From Melioribacteraceae bacterium (GTDB taxonomy: Bacteria; Bacteroidota; Ignavibacteria; Ignavibacteriales; Melioribacteraceae): a stretch of DNA of 64,000 nt. The notes beneath the pieces are model-generated. The model worked only from the letters and a program-made list of their open reading frames with translations, made no database searches and was not told where the DNA came from. Location of the stretch: the NCBI GenBank assembly GCA_019638015.1, contig JAHBUP010000001.1, positions 3,256,424 through 3,320,423 on the forward strand. The letters are read 5' to 3'. This document shows positions 16,481 through 25,452 of the stretch, piece by piece. Position numbers and translations under genes: made by a program. Each line of letters begins with the position of its first letter. Position 1 is the first letter of the stretch.

Positions 16481-18166
16481 ATGAAAAAATTGATATTTGC
16501 ATTATTAGTTGCAGTAAGCGTAATCTCTAATTTACATGCGCAAATATTTGTGAATCAGGCCGGCTACCTTCCCGAGAAAAATAAAGTTGCTTATTTCGAC
16601 TACCCAGCAGATAGTTTTTATGTGATTAGCAAACTTACTGGCTCAGTAATATTTAAAAGTGAGGTTAAACCAAATAGAATTGGTGATCCAGCAACCGGGA
16701 AAAATATTTATGCCGGAGATTTTTCATCATTAAAAACCAATGGTGAGTTTTATGTAAAAGATTCCAAGGGAAATAAATCATACAATTTTAAAATTTCCCC
16801 CTTCGTTTTTGAAGAAACTCTTAACAAATCGTTAAAAGGATTTTACTATCAAAGATGCGGGGTAGAACTTCACGAAAAATACGCCGGTGATTTTAAACAT
16901 TCTGAATGTCATTTAGAAGATGGTGAATTACATCCTCAAGCAGGCGCAAAAGAGAAAATTGATGTTACCGGCGGCTGGCACGATGCCGGCGATTATGGAA
17001 AATATGTTGTAAATGCGGGAATTACTGTAGGAACTTTATTAATGGCTTATGAAATGTTCCCCGAAAAATTCTCAGCTGATGATTTGAACATTCCCGAAAG
17101 CGGAAACAAGATGCCCGATATTCTTGACGAAATTAGATTTGAGCTTGATTGGTTATTTAAAATGCAAAGAATGGATGGAGCAGTATATTTCAAAGTTACT
17201 CATGAAAATTTTGAATCTTTTATTATGCCTGAGTTTGATAAAGGTACACGATTAATTCTTCCGGTTTCGAGTACCGCTACAGCAGATTTCGCTTCGGTGA
17301 TGGCTCGCGCTTATCGGGTGTTCTCAAAATTCGACAAATCATTCGCTAGTAAGTGTTTGACTTCTGCCGAAAAAGCATGGAAATATTTATCGGATAATCA
17401 TGAGATATTCCCTAAGAATGGATTTAAAAATCCACAAGGTACACGCACAGGTGAATATGGGGATGGGAATGATTCGGATGAACGGCTATGGGCAGCAACT
17501 GAATTATTTTTAGCAACCGGAAATTCAGTATATCATAATTATTTTTTGGATAACTATAACAAACCTAACAGTAACTTCTCAACAATGTCGTGGCCAAATG
17601 TAAAACCATTAGCTTATCTAACTTACATTTTTGGGGATGAAACATTAGTAAATAAATCTGTGCAGAGTGAATTAAAAAAATCTTTGATTAATTATAGTAA
17701 TATTTTGGTTGAGCGCTCACGCAATGATGGTTTTAATGTCAGCATTCTCCCGGATGAATATGTCTGGGGTAGCACTGGTGTTGTTTTAAATACTTCAGTG
17801 TTATTGATTTGCGCACATGAGTTAACAAAGAATAGTGATTATTATAATACCGCGCTCCATCAATTTAATTATATACTTGGTACAAATGTACATAACATAT
17901 CATTTCTAACCGGTATAGGCGCAAACCCAGTGATGAATATTCATCATAGGCCAAGTGGTGCCGATAATATTGTTGATCCAGTTCCGGGTTTGTTGAGCGG
18001 CGGTCCTGAAAAGGGCTTGAGTGATCAAATTTTGAAGGATGCTTTTACTTACGAAACTCCAAACGCGTTAAAATTTGTTGATCATCAAGGAAGTTATGCC
18101 TCAAATGAAATTGCGATTAATTGGAATGCGCCACTCGTTTTTGTCGCCGGATATTTTAATAAGTAA
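16481..18166 (+). CDS. GH9 cellulase (endoglucanase) with CelD_N domain
   Basis: 561 residues. Signal peptide (FALLVAVSVISNLHA), then an Ig-like CelD_N domain (from FVNQAGYLPEKNKVAYF) to about residue 110, then a GH9 (alpha/alpha)6 domain. GH9 landmarks are TGGWHDAGDYGKYVV (catalytic-base aspartates, about residue 163), MNIHHRPSG (about 487) and the catalytic acid in NEIAINWNAPL (about 546). It hydrolyses beta-1,4-glucans outside the cytoplasm. No carbohydrate-binding module or type IX secretion C-terminal domain is seen, so it is probably periplasmic or released by another route. It stands alone, not in a SusCD locus. Confidence 0.94.
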   Translation: MKKLIFALLVAVSVISNLHAQIFVNQAGYLPEKNKVAYFDYPADSFYVISKLTGSVIFKSEVKPNRIGDPATGKNIYAGDFSSLKTNGEFYVKDSKGNKSYNFKISPFVFEETLNKSLKGFYYQRCGVELHEKYAGDFKHSECHLEDGELHPQAGAKEKIDVTGGWHDAGDYGKYVVNAGITVGTLLMAYEMFPEKFSADDLNIPESGNKMPDILDEIRFELDWLFKMQRMDGAVYFKVTHENFESFIMPEFDKGTRLILPVSSTATADFASVMARAYRVFSKFDKSFASKCLTSAEKAWKYLSDNHEIFPKNGFKNPQGTRTGEYGDGNDSDERLWAATELFLATGNSVYHNYFLDNYNKPNSNFSTMSWPNVKPLAYLTYIFGDETLVNKSVQSELKKSLINYSNILVERSRNDGFNVSILPDEYVWGSTGVVLNTSVLLICAHELTKNSDYYNTALHQFNYILGTNVHNISFLTGIGANPVMNIHHRPSGADNIVDPVPGLLSGGPEKGLSDQILKDAFTYETPNALKFVDHQGSYASNEIAINWNAPLVFVAGYFNK

Positions 18167-18221
18167 TATTAATAGATCGTTCACAATTTTGGCAAATATA
18201 ACATATTGAAAGAATTTGATA

Positions 18222-19286
18222 ATGTCTGAGAATAGCAAAAAAGTAGAGCTAAAAGGGATGACTCTTGGTGAACTGAGAAATTATTTCGAATCTATTGGTG
18301 AATCAAAATTCCGTGGCGAACAGCTATTTAATTGGGTGTATAACCATCTAATCTTCGACTTTGAACAGATGAATAATATGCCCAAAGAATTGAGACAAAA
18401 GTTAAGTTTAATTTGCAAACTTGATTCACTAAAACTAGTGTCCGTTCAGGATTCGGCAAATACTAAAACTGAAAAATATTTATTTCAAACAGAAGACAAT
18501 CGCAAAATTGAATCTGTCATTATTCCCGATAAAGATAGAAATACGCTTTGTATTTCTACTCAAGTTGGTTGCCCGCTCGATTGTAAATTTTGCGCGACCG
18601 GTTTAATGGGTTACAAAAGAAATTTAACAACCGGAGAAGTTGTTGATCAATATCTTTTATCAGCCAAGCAGAAAGGAAAAAAAACAATCACCAATATTGT
18701 TTATATGGGTATGGGTGAACCGCTACTAAACTATGAAACAACTATTAAATCCGCTGAAATATTTACACATGAACTTACTAAAGGATTAAGCCGCACTCGT
18801 ATCACAATTTCAACCGCGGGCATACCACATAAAATTGTTGAGCTTGCAGATTCCGGTTTTCGGGTGAAACTTGCTCTTTCACTTCATTCTCCATTTGAAG
18901 AGATCAGGACTAAAATTATGCCTATCAATAAAAAATATTCATTGAAAGAGAATATTGAGGCGCTTAAATATTATGCGAGAGTCACAAAGACAAGAATTAC
19001 TTTTGAATATACTATGCTTAAAAGTATTAATGATCGCAATGAGGACGTTAGAGCGTTGACAAAATTATGCTCTCAACTCCCATCTAAAATAAATATTATT
19101 CCTTTTAACAGCATTAAACATATGAGTCCTGGCGGGATATCATCCGAACTTGAACCAACTTCATATACCGAAATTTTAGCATTTGCCAACAAACTGAGAA
19201 ATAATAATTTAACAGTGATGATTAGAGATACTCAAGGAGATGATATTGCCGCGGCATGCGGTCAACTGGCTGTAAAAGTGAATTAA
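18222..19286 (+). CDS. rlmN: 23S rRNA/tRNA (adenine-C2)-methyltransferase
   Basis: 354-residue radical-SAM enzyme that methylates A2503 of 23S rRNA and A37 of some tRNAs. The cluster motif CPLDCKFCATG is at residues 117-127, GMGEPLLNY follows near 166, and the resolving cysteine lies in AAACGQLA near the C-terminus (about residue 348). The glutamate-rich N-terminal HhH-like domain (GESKFRGEQLFNWVY) is intact. I use ATG 18222; TTG two codons upstream is possible. It lies 55 bases after the cellulase gene, on the same strand. Confidence 0.97.
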   Translation: MSENSKKVELKGMTLGELRNYFESIGESKFRGEQLFNWVYNHLIFDFEQMNNMPKELRQKLSLICKLDSLKLVSVQDSANTKTEKYLFQTEDNRKIESVIIPDKDRNTLCISTQVGCPLDCKFCATGLMGYKRNLTTGEVVDQYLLSAKQKGKKTITNIVYMGMGEPLLNYETTIKSAEIFTHELTKGLSRTRITISTAGIPHKIVELADSGFRVKLALSLHSPFEEIRTKIMPINKKYSLKENIEALKYYARVTKTRITFEYTMLKSINDRNEDVRALTKLCSQLPSKINIIPFNSIKHMSPGGISSELEPTSYTEILAFANKLRNNNLTVMIRDTQGDDIAAACGQLAVKVN

Positions 19287-19358
19287 TCCAATTGCATTTA
19301 AGTATTTTTTATGCACTGAATTGATTTCTGAAAGGAGTAATTTTAGCGGGGAAAATAA

Positions 19359-20267
19359 ATGAAAAGTAGTACCATGATATTATTGTTGTTCACACTTTTC
19401 TATTCTATTAGCTATTCGCAAACCGATACACTCAAAGCTCCATTGTTAAGAGTAACTCTAAATGATGGTTCAGTTTTCATTGGGAGGATTGAATCTAAAG
19501 ACAGTCTAAATATTAATCTCATCACCAAGACCAGCATAAGAATTCAAATACCTAAAAATGGTATCTCCGAGATAATCAGGGTTGAAGATATTCACCCAAA
19601 CGACCTGAAAGTTAAACCAAAAATTTCAGAAGAATTTAAATCCGATATTCCGGATGCGAATTTAAGCAGAATGATTATATTCCCTACTGCAAGACCAATG
19701 TTGAGCGGTCAGTGGTATTTTTCGATTGCGGAGGTTTTCTTTCCATTTGCTTCAGTGGGAATTGGTAATTTTGCCACAGTTGGGGGTGGAATTACAATAT
19801 TTCCATCATTTGAATATCAGCTTCTCTATTTTTCACCCAAGATAATTCCTTATCATAATAAGAATTTTAGTATTGCTGGAGGTGTTTTTTATTTGATGCC
19901 ATTATCTAAACACTCAGATAATGGTGTTGGTATTACCTATTCAATGGCAACGATTGGAGATGAAAAATACAGCTTTACAGGGGGGCTAGGTTGGGGATTT
20001 AATGGTGATAATATTGTGGACAGTCCCATAATTATTATTGGTGGTGATTCTCAAATTAGCGGCTCATCAAAATTTATGGCTGAATGTTGGATTGCTCCAA
20101 GCAACGATTTCGCAATTTTCTTTATTGGATTGAGATTTTACAACGAGAGAATTTCGGGGGATGTTGCGCTAGCTAGAACAACAAATTGGAGTTCTAACTC
20201 AATGCCCTTTATACCTTGGATTAACTTAACATGGAATTTTAATTTTATAGGTCGAAACAATGAGTAA
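19359..20267 (+). CDS. Secreted/outer-membrane protein of unknown function
   Basis: 302 residues with a signal peptide (ILLLFTLFYSISYSQ). Residues ~30-75 form a short beta-rich module (VTLNDGSVFIGRIESKDS...) like the small SH3/LSM-type domains that precede Bacteroidota outer-membrane proteins. Residues ~95-300 contain alternating hydrophobic strands and end in aromatic WNFNFIGR, consistent with a small beta-barrel. No family assignment beyond that. SD GGGGA precedes the ATG; the stop overlaps the next gene's ATG region by eight bases, so both are co-translated. Confidence 0.72.
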   Translation: MKSSTMILLLFTLFYSISYSQTDTLKAPLLRVTLNDGSVFIGRIESKDSLNINLITKTSIRIQIPKNGISEIIRVEDIHPNDLKVKPKISEEFKSDIPDANLSRMIIFPTARPMLSGQWYFSIAEVFFPFASVGIGNFATVGGGITIFPSFEYQLLYFSPKIIPYHNKNFSIAGGVFYLMPLSKHSDNGVGITYSMATIGDEKYSFTGGLGWGFNGDNIVDSPIIIIGGDSQISGSSKFMAECWIAPSNDFAIFFIGLRFYNERISGDVALARTTNWSSNSMPFIPWINLTWNFNFIGRNNE

Positions 20268-20694
20268 ATTTATTTCACTTACATTATTAATGTTAGTTGC
20301 GCTATTATTTTACTGCACTAACGAACCCGATTATATTGAGCCACTTGTATCAATTTCTCAAAAACCGGGATGTGGTGGCTTCAGCTTGAATAAATCAAGC
20401 ATCGATACATGTTTTAATTATAAATTCGGTAAAGAATTAGAAATTAATTTTTGTGTGGTGGGTAATTGCTGCCCCGATTCAAACAGATTTAAATTCTCAC
20501 ATAGAATATATGCAGATACAATCAATATCAGCTTAGCCGATACAGCCCAAAATCTTTGTCGCTGCATTTGTAATTATTTAATTGAATCAAAAATTCAATC
20601 GCTCCCCTTCAATAAATATATCGTTAAAGTCGAGCAGAATTTTGAGACCGAAAAGAAACTCTTATACACAAAAATTGTTTATAGAAACAAATAA
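20260..20694 (+). CDS. Cysteine-rich lipoprotein of unknown function
   Basis: 144 residues with a lipoprotein signal (LLMLVALLFYC, lipobox cysteine near residue 20). The mature part is unusually cysteine-rich for an envelope protein: GCGG, single C, FCVVGNCC, and CRCIC. These could form disulfides or bind metal, in a compact exported domain. I do not recognise the family. It overlaps the preceding outer-membrane-like gene by eight bases, suggesting a functional pair. Confidence 0.65.
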   Translation: MSKFISLTLLMLVALLFYCTNEPDYIEPLVSISQKPGCGGFSLNKSSIDTCFNYKFGKELEINFCVVGNCCPDSNRFKFSHRIYADTINISLADTAQNLCRCICNYLIESKIQSLPFNKYIVKVEQNFETEKKLLYTKIVYRNK

Positions 20695-20724
20695 AGCTTA
20701 GCAATTTATTAATCATTTATTTTA

Positions 20725-20748
20725 AACATTTAACCGGGCCGATACGTC
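20725..20748 (+). promoter_or_regulatory. Candidate ECF-type promoter of the TonB receptor
   Basis: AAC at 20725-20727 in TAAACATT, then 17 bases including a GC-rich CCGGGCC stretch, then CGTC at 20745-20748. This matches the classic ECF layout (AAC-type -35, CGTC-type -10). It would start transcription about 25-30 bases before the receptor ATG. Predicted from pattern; no sigma is assigned. Confidence 0.4.
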
Positions 20749-20782
20749 CTAATTAAAGATTTATATGAATTTTTGGAGGTTT

Positions 20783-23131
20783 ATGAAATTCTACTCTCGC
20801 ATACTTCTTTTAATGATTGTAATTATATCGATTGAATCAATTAAAGCACAAAATGGGGAATCCAGTGTTAGCGGATTTATATTTGACGCAAGCAACGGGG
20901 AGGTACTTCTTGGTGCAAATGTATATTTGCCCGAAATTATGAGAGGAGCCGCATCAAACAATAGCGGTTATTATGTAATTCCCGGTTTATCTAAGGGCGA
21001 GTATATTCTAAAGGTTAGTTTTGTTGGTTACAAAACATTCACTCAAAAAGTTAATTTAGTAAACAGTCAAGATTTACGGCTTGATATCCAGCTCGTCCCC
21101 GAGGTAATTCTTGGAAAGGAAATAGTTGTATCAGCAGATTCAGTTAGAATTATAGACCGACTATTTAATAAGCCGGTATCTAAAATTGAGCTTACTTTAA
21201 AACAAATTGGCAAAGTTCCACAAGCAATTGAAGCTGATTTATTACGAACACTTCAATCCCTCCCTGGAATTGTACCTCTCTCTGATTTTTCTTCAGCAAT
21301 ATATGTGAGAGGTGGCACTCCGGATCAAAATTTATTTATGGTTGATGGTGCCGATGTTTATAATCCCGAACATGCATTTGGAATATTCTCCACTTTTAAT
21401 ACCGACGCTATTAAAAAAGTTGAAATTTACAAAGGTGGTTTCGGCGCTGAATTTGGCGGCAGGCTTTCTTCAGTAGTTAATGTGACTAATAACGATGGGA
21501 ATAGAAATAATTTTCAAGGTAAGGTTTCACTTAGTCTTCTCTCATTAAATACCACACTTCAAATGCCGCTAGGTTCAATTGGTTCGTTATCCGGCTCAGT
21601 ACGAAGAACTTATCTCGATCAAACAATTGCCAAATGGGTTGATGAGGTGCCCGACTACTATTTTATTGATGGAAACTTGAAAGCTTTTTTAGATCTGGAT
21701 AAATCAAATAAATTAATTATTAGCTACTTTGGAAGCAGAGATGATTTAGATTTTATATTGGATAAAGAGAGAGCTCAATCATTCGGATTTGATTACGTAT
21801 GGGGAAATAATACCGGTAGCGTTAATTGGCGAACTATATTATCGCCTAAACTTTTCGGCAATTTCTGGATTACAGGAAGCCGTTTTTACTCTTATTTCGA
21901 TTTAGATGCCGTTGAACTATTTGAGCACAATTTAATTCGGGATTTCACTCTTAAAGGAAATCTTGAATACTTTGCTAATGATAAATTTGATATTAAGTTC
22001 GGCTTCGAAAACAAAAATATTAGCGGAAAGTTAATTCAACAATTTACCCGAGCTAATGTTGATGTTTCCAAACATCGCAGACTTTATACCCTTTACCTGA
22101 ATACTACTTGGAAGCCAAATACTTTGTGGGATATTCAAGCAGGACTGCGTGCCGACTTTTTTGATTCGGATGTAGACTATAAAAATTTAGACCCCCGGTT
22201 AAGTATCAAATACAGATTAAGTGAAATAGAAAATTTAAAATTTTCGACTGGTGTTTACCACCAGTACGCAAACAGGATTCCAAGATTATTTTTTGTGAGC
22301 ATCTGGACTACTGCCGATGAGTACATTCAAGGTTCTCAATCAACACATTTTGTTCTTGGCTATCAACGGGAAATAGCCTCAAAATTTGAATTGGAAGTTG
22401 AGGCTTACTATAAAGATTATAAAAATCTCTATTCCTACAATCAAACTTTTTTAGCCGACGTAGAGCCCTCTTCATACGATAAAAATAATTACCCGGTTTA
22501 TAATAATTCTAAAGGATTATTTGATAAAGCATCCGGCAAATCTTATGGAATTGAATTTTTGCTCCGGAAAGACGTTGGAGCATTAACTGGATGGGTTGCA
22601 TATTCATTAGCTCGAACTGAATATACAATAGATAAAATTAACAGAGGTAACTCTTTTTCGCCGAGACATGACCGAACACAAACAATTAACATTGTAGCTA
22701 ATGCTGATCTTAATAATTTAGTTAATGAATTTACAGGCAGACCCTACATTGACTCAGAAAAAAAATGGTCGATAGGATTAAGCTTTTCCTATCTTACTGG
22801 TCAGCCAATAACATTACCAGGATCAATTTATTTAGCCAATCCATTCCCCGATTGGCCGATCAATCAAAACTCTGTAGCAGTTTATCCATCAGAGATTAAT
22901 GCCTTCCGCCTCCCTTCTTATGCCCGATTAGATTTAAGTATTAACTATGAAATCAAGTATAAAAATTGGTCGATGATGCCATATTTACAAATCTTTAATC
23001 TGTTAAACAGAAAAAATGTTTGGTTTATTGAATATGAGAATGAGATAAAAGCAAGCAGTATAAATCAAAAAATCAACAATGTTACAATGTTCCCTATACT
23101 TCCGAGCATTGGGGTTACAATAAATTTTTAG
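20783..23131 (+). CDS. TonB-dependent receptor with carboxypeptidase-regulatory-like domain
   Basis: 782-residue outer-membrane active transporter. Signal peptide to about residue 22; a CarboxypepD_reg-like beta-sandwich at about 25-110 (SGFIFDASNGEVLLGANVYL); a plug at about 135-240 with SAIYVRGGTPDQNLFMVDG and IYKGGFGAEFGGRLSSVVN; then a 22-strand-type barrel ending in VTINF with terminal aromatic. No N-terminal STN signalling domain is present. I chose ATG 20783 since GGAGG lies eight bases upstream; an ATG at 20765 is in frame. The DUF4249 lipoprotein follows ten bases later, a known pairing, possibly for an organic or metal-chelate substrate. Confidence 0.95.
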   Translation: MKFYSRILLLMIVIISIESIKAQNGESSVSGFIFDASNGEVLLGANVYLPEIMRGAASNNSGYYVIPGLSKGEYILKVSFVGYKTFTQKVNLVNSQDLRLDIQLVPEVILGKEIVVSADSVRIIDRLFNKPVSKIELTLKQIGKVPQAIEADLLRTLQSLPGIVPLSDFSSAIYVRGGTPDQNLFMVDGADVYNPEHAFGIFSTFNTDAIKKVEIYKGGFGAEFGGRLSSVVNVTNNDGNRNNFQGKVSLSLLSLNTTLQMPLGSIGSLSGSVRRTYLDQTIAKWVDEVPDYYFIDGNLKAFLDLDKSNKLIISYFGSRDDLDFILDKERAQSFGFDYVWGNNTGSVNWRTILSPKLFGNFWITGSRFYSYFDLDAVELFEHNLIRDFTLKGNLEYFANDKFDIKFGFENKNISGKLIQQFTRANVDVSKHRRLYTLYLNTTWKPNTLWDIQAGLRADFFDSDVDYKNLDPRLSIKYRLSEIENLKFSTGVYHQYANRIPRLFFVSIWTTADEYIQGSQSTHFVLGYQREIASKFELEVEAYYKDYKNLYSYNQTFLADVEPSSYDKNNYPVYNNSKGLFDKASGKSYGIEFLLRKDVGALTGWVAYSLARTEYTIDKINRGNSFSPRHDRTQTINIVANADLNNLVNEFTGRPYIDSEKKWSIGLSFSYLTGQPITLPGSIYLANPFPDWPINQNSVAVYPSEINAFRLPSYARLDLSINYEIKYKNWSMMPYLQIFNLLNRKNVWFIEYENEIKASSINQKINNVTMFPILPSIGVTINF

Positions 23132-23140
23132 GAGTAGTGA

Positions 23141-24043
23141 ATGAAGGTAGTAAAACTTTTAAGTATGGTTATTCTTATTATTATTTTTGTGAGTTGTACC
23201 GAAAATTTAGTGGAGATTGGGGAGAACACCTACTCGCCTAAAATTGTTGTTGAGGGTTACTTATTTGCCAATCAAAATGTTGCGAATATAAGAGTGACTA
23301 GAAATTTTCCACTAAATAGTTCAATTCAAGTTTCCAACCTGATTTTATCCAATGCAGATGTTTCCATTAAAGAAATTGAAAGTGGTAGAGAATTTAGATT
23401 AACATATAACCCCCAGTCTTTCTCTTTTGAATATAAAGGGAATGATCTTACAATAAATTATGGAAGAGAATATCAATTAAATGTTAGTGCCTATGTTGAT
23501 GGGAAAAAGTTATCCGCTAGTTCAACAACTAAAGTACCTCAAAAGGGATTCAAGATTAATAGAGAATTATCGAAATTTGATCCAATGTTTTATAGGGAAC
23601 CAGATGAGTCAGGTAATCCCAAAAGTTTTGTTTTGAATTTTGCTCCATCGCCGGGTACTAAGTTTTATTTAATATCACTTTTAGCCCTTGACGCTAGTGA
23701 TAAAACTTTCGTTTATGATAATCCATATTTTGAAATTAAAAAAGAGGATCTTAATAAAGATTTTGATCGATATAGACTGCAGGCTAATCAACTTCCAAAT
23801 ATCAACTCATTCGGTGGAAATATCGAATATGAAATTCCTTGGCTCGATTTGTGGTTCTATGGGAATCACCGTTTAGTTGTTTATGCCGTTGACGAAAACT
23901 ACAGGCTGTACTTTCAAACTTATCGTTCAGTTCAGGAATTTGATGGTAACTTTCATGAACCTCGATTGAATTTTACAGGAGATGGTATTGGCGTATTTGG
24001 ATCAGCTATTGCTGATACGGTATATTTAACTGTTAAAAAGTAG
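23141..24043 (+). CDS. DUF4249 lipoprotein
   Basis: 300 residues with a lipoprotein signal (VILIIIFVSC) and the DUF4249 layout: VVEGYLFANQNVANIRVTRNF with the ...P(L)N.S.. segment, then a beta-rich domain (NADVSIKEIESGREFRL...). DUF4249 proteins are surface or periplasmic partners of the TonB receptors they follow, analogous to SusD but not homologous. SD GGAG is nine bases ahead of the ATG, in the gap after the receptor stop. Substrate unknown. Confidence 0.88.
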   Translation: MKVVKLLSMVILIIIFVSCTENLVEIGENTYSPKIVVEGYLFANQNVANIRVTRNFPLNSSIQVSNLILSNADVSIKEIESGREFRLTYNPQSFSFEYKGNDLTINYGREYQLNVSAYVDGKKLSASSTTKVPQKGFKINRELSKFDPMFYREPDESGNPKSFVLNFAPSPGTKFYLISLLALDASDKTFVYDNPYFEIKKEDLNKDFDRYRLQANQLPNINSFGGNIEYEIPWLDLWFYGNHRLVVYAVDENYRLYFQTYRSVQEFDGNFHEPRLNFTGDGIGVFGSAIADTVYLTVKK

Positions 24044-24091
24044 CTTACTTTTTATTATCTTATACCATCAATTATAAAAAATATTTGTTAA

Positions 24092-24586
24092 ATGAATAAA
24101 CTAGTATTTAAGATAATCTTAATTGGTTTCCTTACAATTTTAGTTTTAGGATGCTCTGAATCATCCAATAATATCAAAGATCAAAAACTAAATATCTACC
24201 TAATTGCACTTGAAGGAACCGAGGCAAAAGGACAAATAATAGGATGTAATGATGTGCTTGTTCCCATCGAAAAAGAGCTGAAAATTACCCGCTCCGGATT
24301 AGAAGCCGTACTTACTGCATTGATGAATGAAAAAAGCAGCGAATCATTAAAAAATTTTGTGCGTGGTCCTGGATTAATTCTCGCTCAAGTAACAGTAGCC
24401 AATATGGTTGCTGATGTTTACTTCAAAGGTGATTTTGATATTTCCGGAGTTTGTGATATTCCCCGAATCCAAGAGCAAGTTTATTCAACTGCAAAGCAAT
24501 TCCCCGAACTTAAAAGAATAAACATTTTTGTCAATAATGTCACATTCGAAAATTATCTTTCTGTGGCCAAAATGTCGTTTGAATAA
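24092..24586 (+). CDS. GerMN-like lipoprotein
   Basis: 164 residues with lipobox VLGC near residue 21. The mature region has the GerMN-type layout: strand-rich start, SGLEAVLTALMN, GPGLILAQVTVANMVADVYFKGDF, and IQEQVYSTAKQFPELKRINIFVNN as the last helix and strand. GerMN domains occur in many non-sporulating bacteria in envelope proteins, probably binding peptidoglycan or partners. The stop is one base before the Gdx-type gene's ATG. Assignment is by pattern. Confidence 0.7.
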   Translation: MNKLVFKIILIGFLTILVLGCSESSNNIKDQKLNIYLIALEGTEAKGQIIGCNDVLVPIEKELKITRSGLEAVLTALMNEKSSESLKNFVRGPGLILAQVTVANMVADVYFKGDFDISGVCDIPRIQEQVYSTAKQFPELKRINIFVNNVTFENYLSVAKMSFE

Positions 24587-24587
24587 T

Positions 24588-24911
24588 ATGGCATGGTTAT
24601 ATATTCTTATTGCTTCCATTTTTGAAATATCCTGGGCAGTCGGTTTGAAATACAGTAATGGATTTACAAATTTAAAAGCATCCATTTTTACTGTGATCAC
24701 CATGATATTAAGTTATATTTTTCTAGCACTTGGAGTAAAAACTTTACCGATAGGAACAGCTTATGCCGTATGGACAGGGATTGGAGCCGTTGGAACCGCT
24801 TTTTATGGTATGCTGTTTTTTGATGAACCAAAAGATCTTCTCAGAATAATGTTCATCTTTTTTATTGTAATTGGTATCATAGGATTAAAACTAACCTACA
24901 AAGCCGCCTGA
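24588..24911 (+). CDS. SMR-family transporter, guanidinium-exporter (Gdx/SugE) type
   Basis: 107-residue four-helix membrane protein. The conserved E in FEISWAVGLKYSNGFT (about residue 13) and the block GTAYAVWTGIGAVGTAFYG match the Gdx/SugE subgroup rather than the EmrE subgroup. Gdx proteins are antiparallel or dual-topology dimers that exchange guanidinium for protons. The start is ATG 24588, directly after the GerMN-like stop; a longer upstream frame overlaps that gene and is unlikely. No guanidine riboswitch is seen upstream, since the gene is inside an operon. Confidence 0.9.
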   Translation: MAWLYILIASIFEISWAVGLKYSNGFTNLKASIFTVITMILSYIFLALGVKTLPIGTAYAVWTGIGAVGTAFYGMLFFDEPKDLLRIMFIFFIVIGIIGLKLTYKAA

Positions 24912-25450
24912 TGCTGATGAAAAAACTTTCGCACGAACAAATTTCACAAAACAGAAGTACATTAGAAACTTTAGACTCAGTAAAAAAATTACCGGTTCAT
25001 GTTGTTCTAAATAGCATAAGAAGTAGTTACAATGTCGGATCAATCTTTAGAACTTCTGATGGAGCCATGGTAGAAAAAATATATCTCTGCGGTTACACTC
25101 CAACGCCGGAGAATAAAGATGTTCTAAAAACTTCACTTGGTTCTCAAAATAGTATTGCTTGGGAATATGTTGAAAATGCTAGCGATATTGTTTCAAAGCT
25201 GAAAAAGGAAGGATTAAAAATTATTGCCTTAGAATTAACTGATAAAAGCGTTCCCCACTATTCTCTTTCTAAAGAATGGTTCCCATGCGTATTAATAATT
25301 GGTAACGAGATTACCGGCGTGTCTCAAGAATTAATAGATTTGTGTGATCATTCAATAGAAATACCACAATATGGAATTAAGCAGTCATTAAATGTTGCTG
25401 TAGCGTATGGAATTTCTATATTTGAAATGAGAAGGATATTTGATACATAG
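24911..25450 (+). CDS. TrmH/SpoU-family RNA 2'-O-methyltransferase
   Basis: 179-residue SPOUT enzyme. Motif 1 NSIRSSYNVGSIFRTSDG (with the catalytic Arg/Asn), motif 2 VLIIGNEITGVSQELI and motif 3 IPQYGIKQSLNVAVAYGISIFE, which forms the SAM-binding trefoil knot, are all present. There is no N-terminal substrate-binding domain, so it resembles the short TrmH/TrmL group; the modified RNA cannot be deduced. The ATG shares one base with the stop of the SMR gene (TGATG). It converges with the AlbA-type gene at 25453 with no terminator in the two-base gap. Confidence 0.92.
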   Translation: MLMKKLSHEQISQNRSTLETLDSVKKLPVHVVLNSIRSSYNVGSIFRTSDGAMVEKIYLCGYTPTPENKDVLKTSLGSQNSIAWEYVENASDIVSKLKKEGLKIIALELTDKSVPHYSLSKEWFPCVLIIGNEITGVSQELIDLCDHSIEIPQYGIKQSLNVAVAYGISIFEMRRIFDT

Positions 25451-25452
25451 TT

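Noticed and set aside
24528..24587. Longer N-terminus for the SMR transporter
   Set aside because: It would overlap the GerMN-like gene by 59 bases and place polar residues ahead of the first helix of a family that begins at the methionine at 24588.
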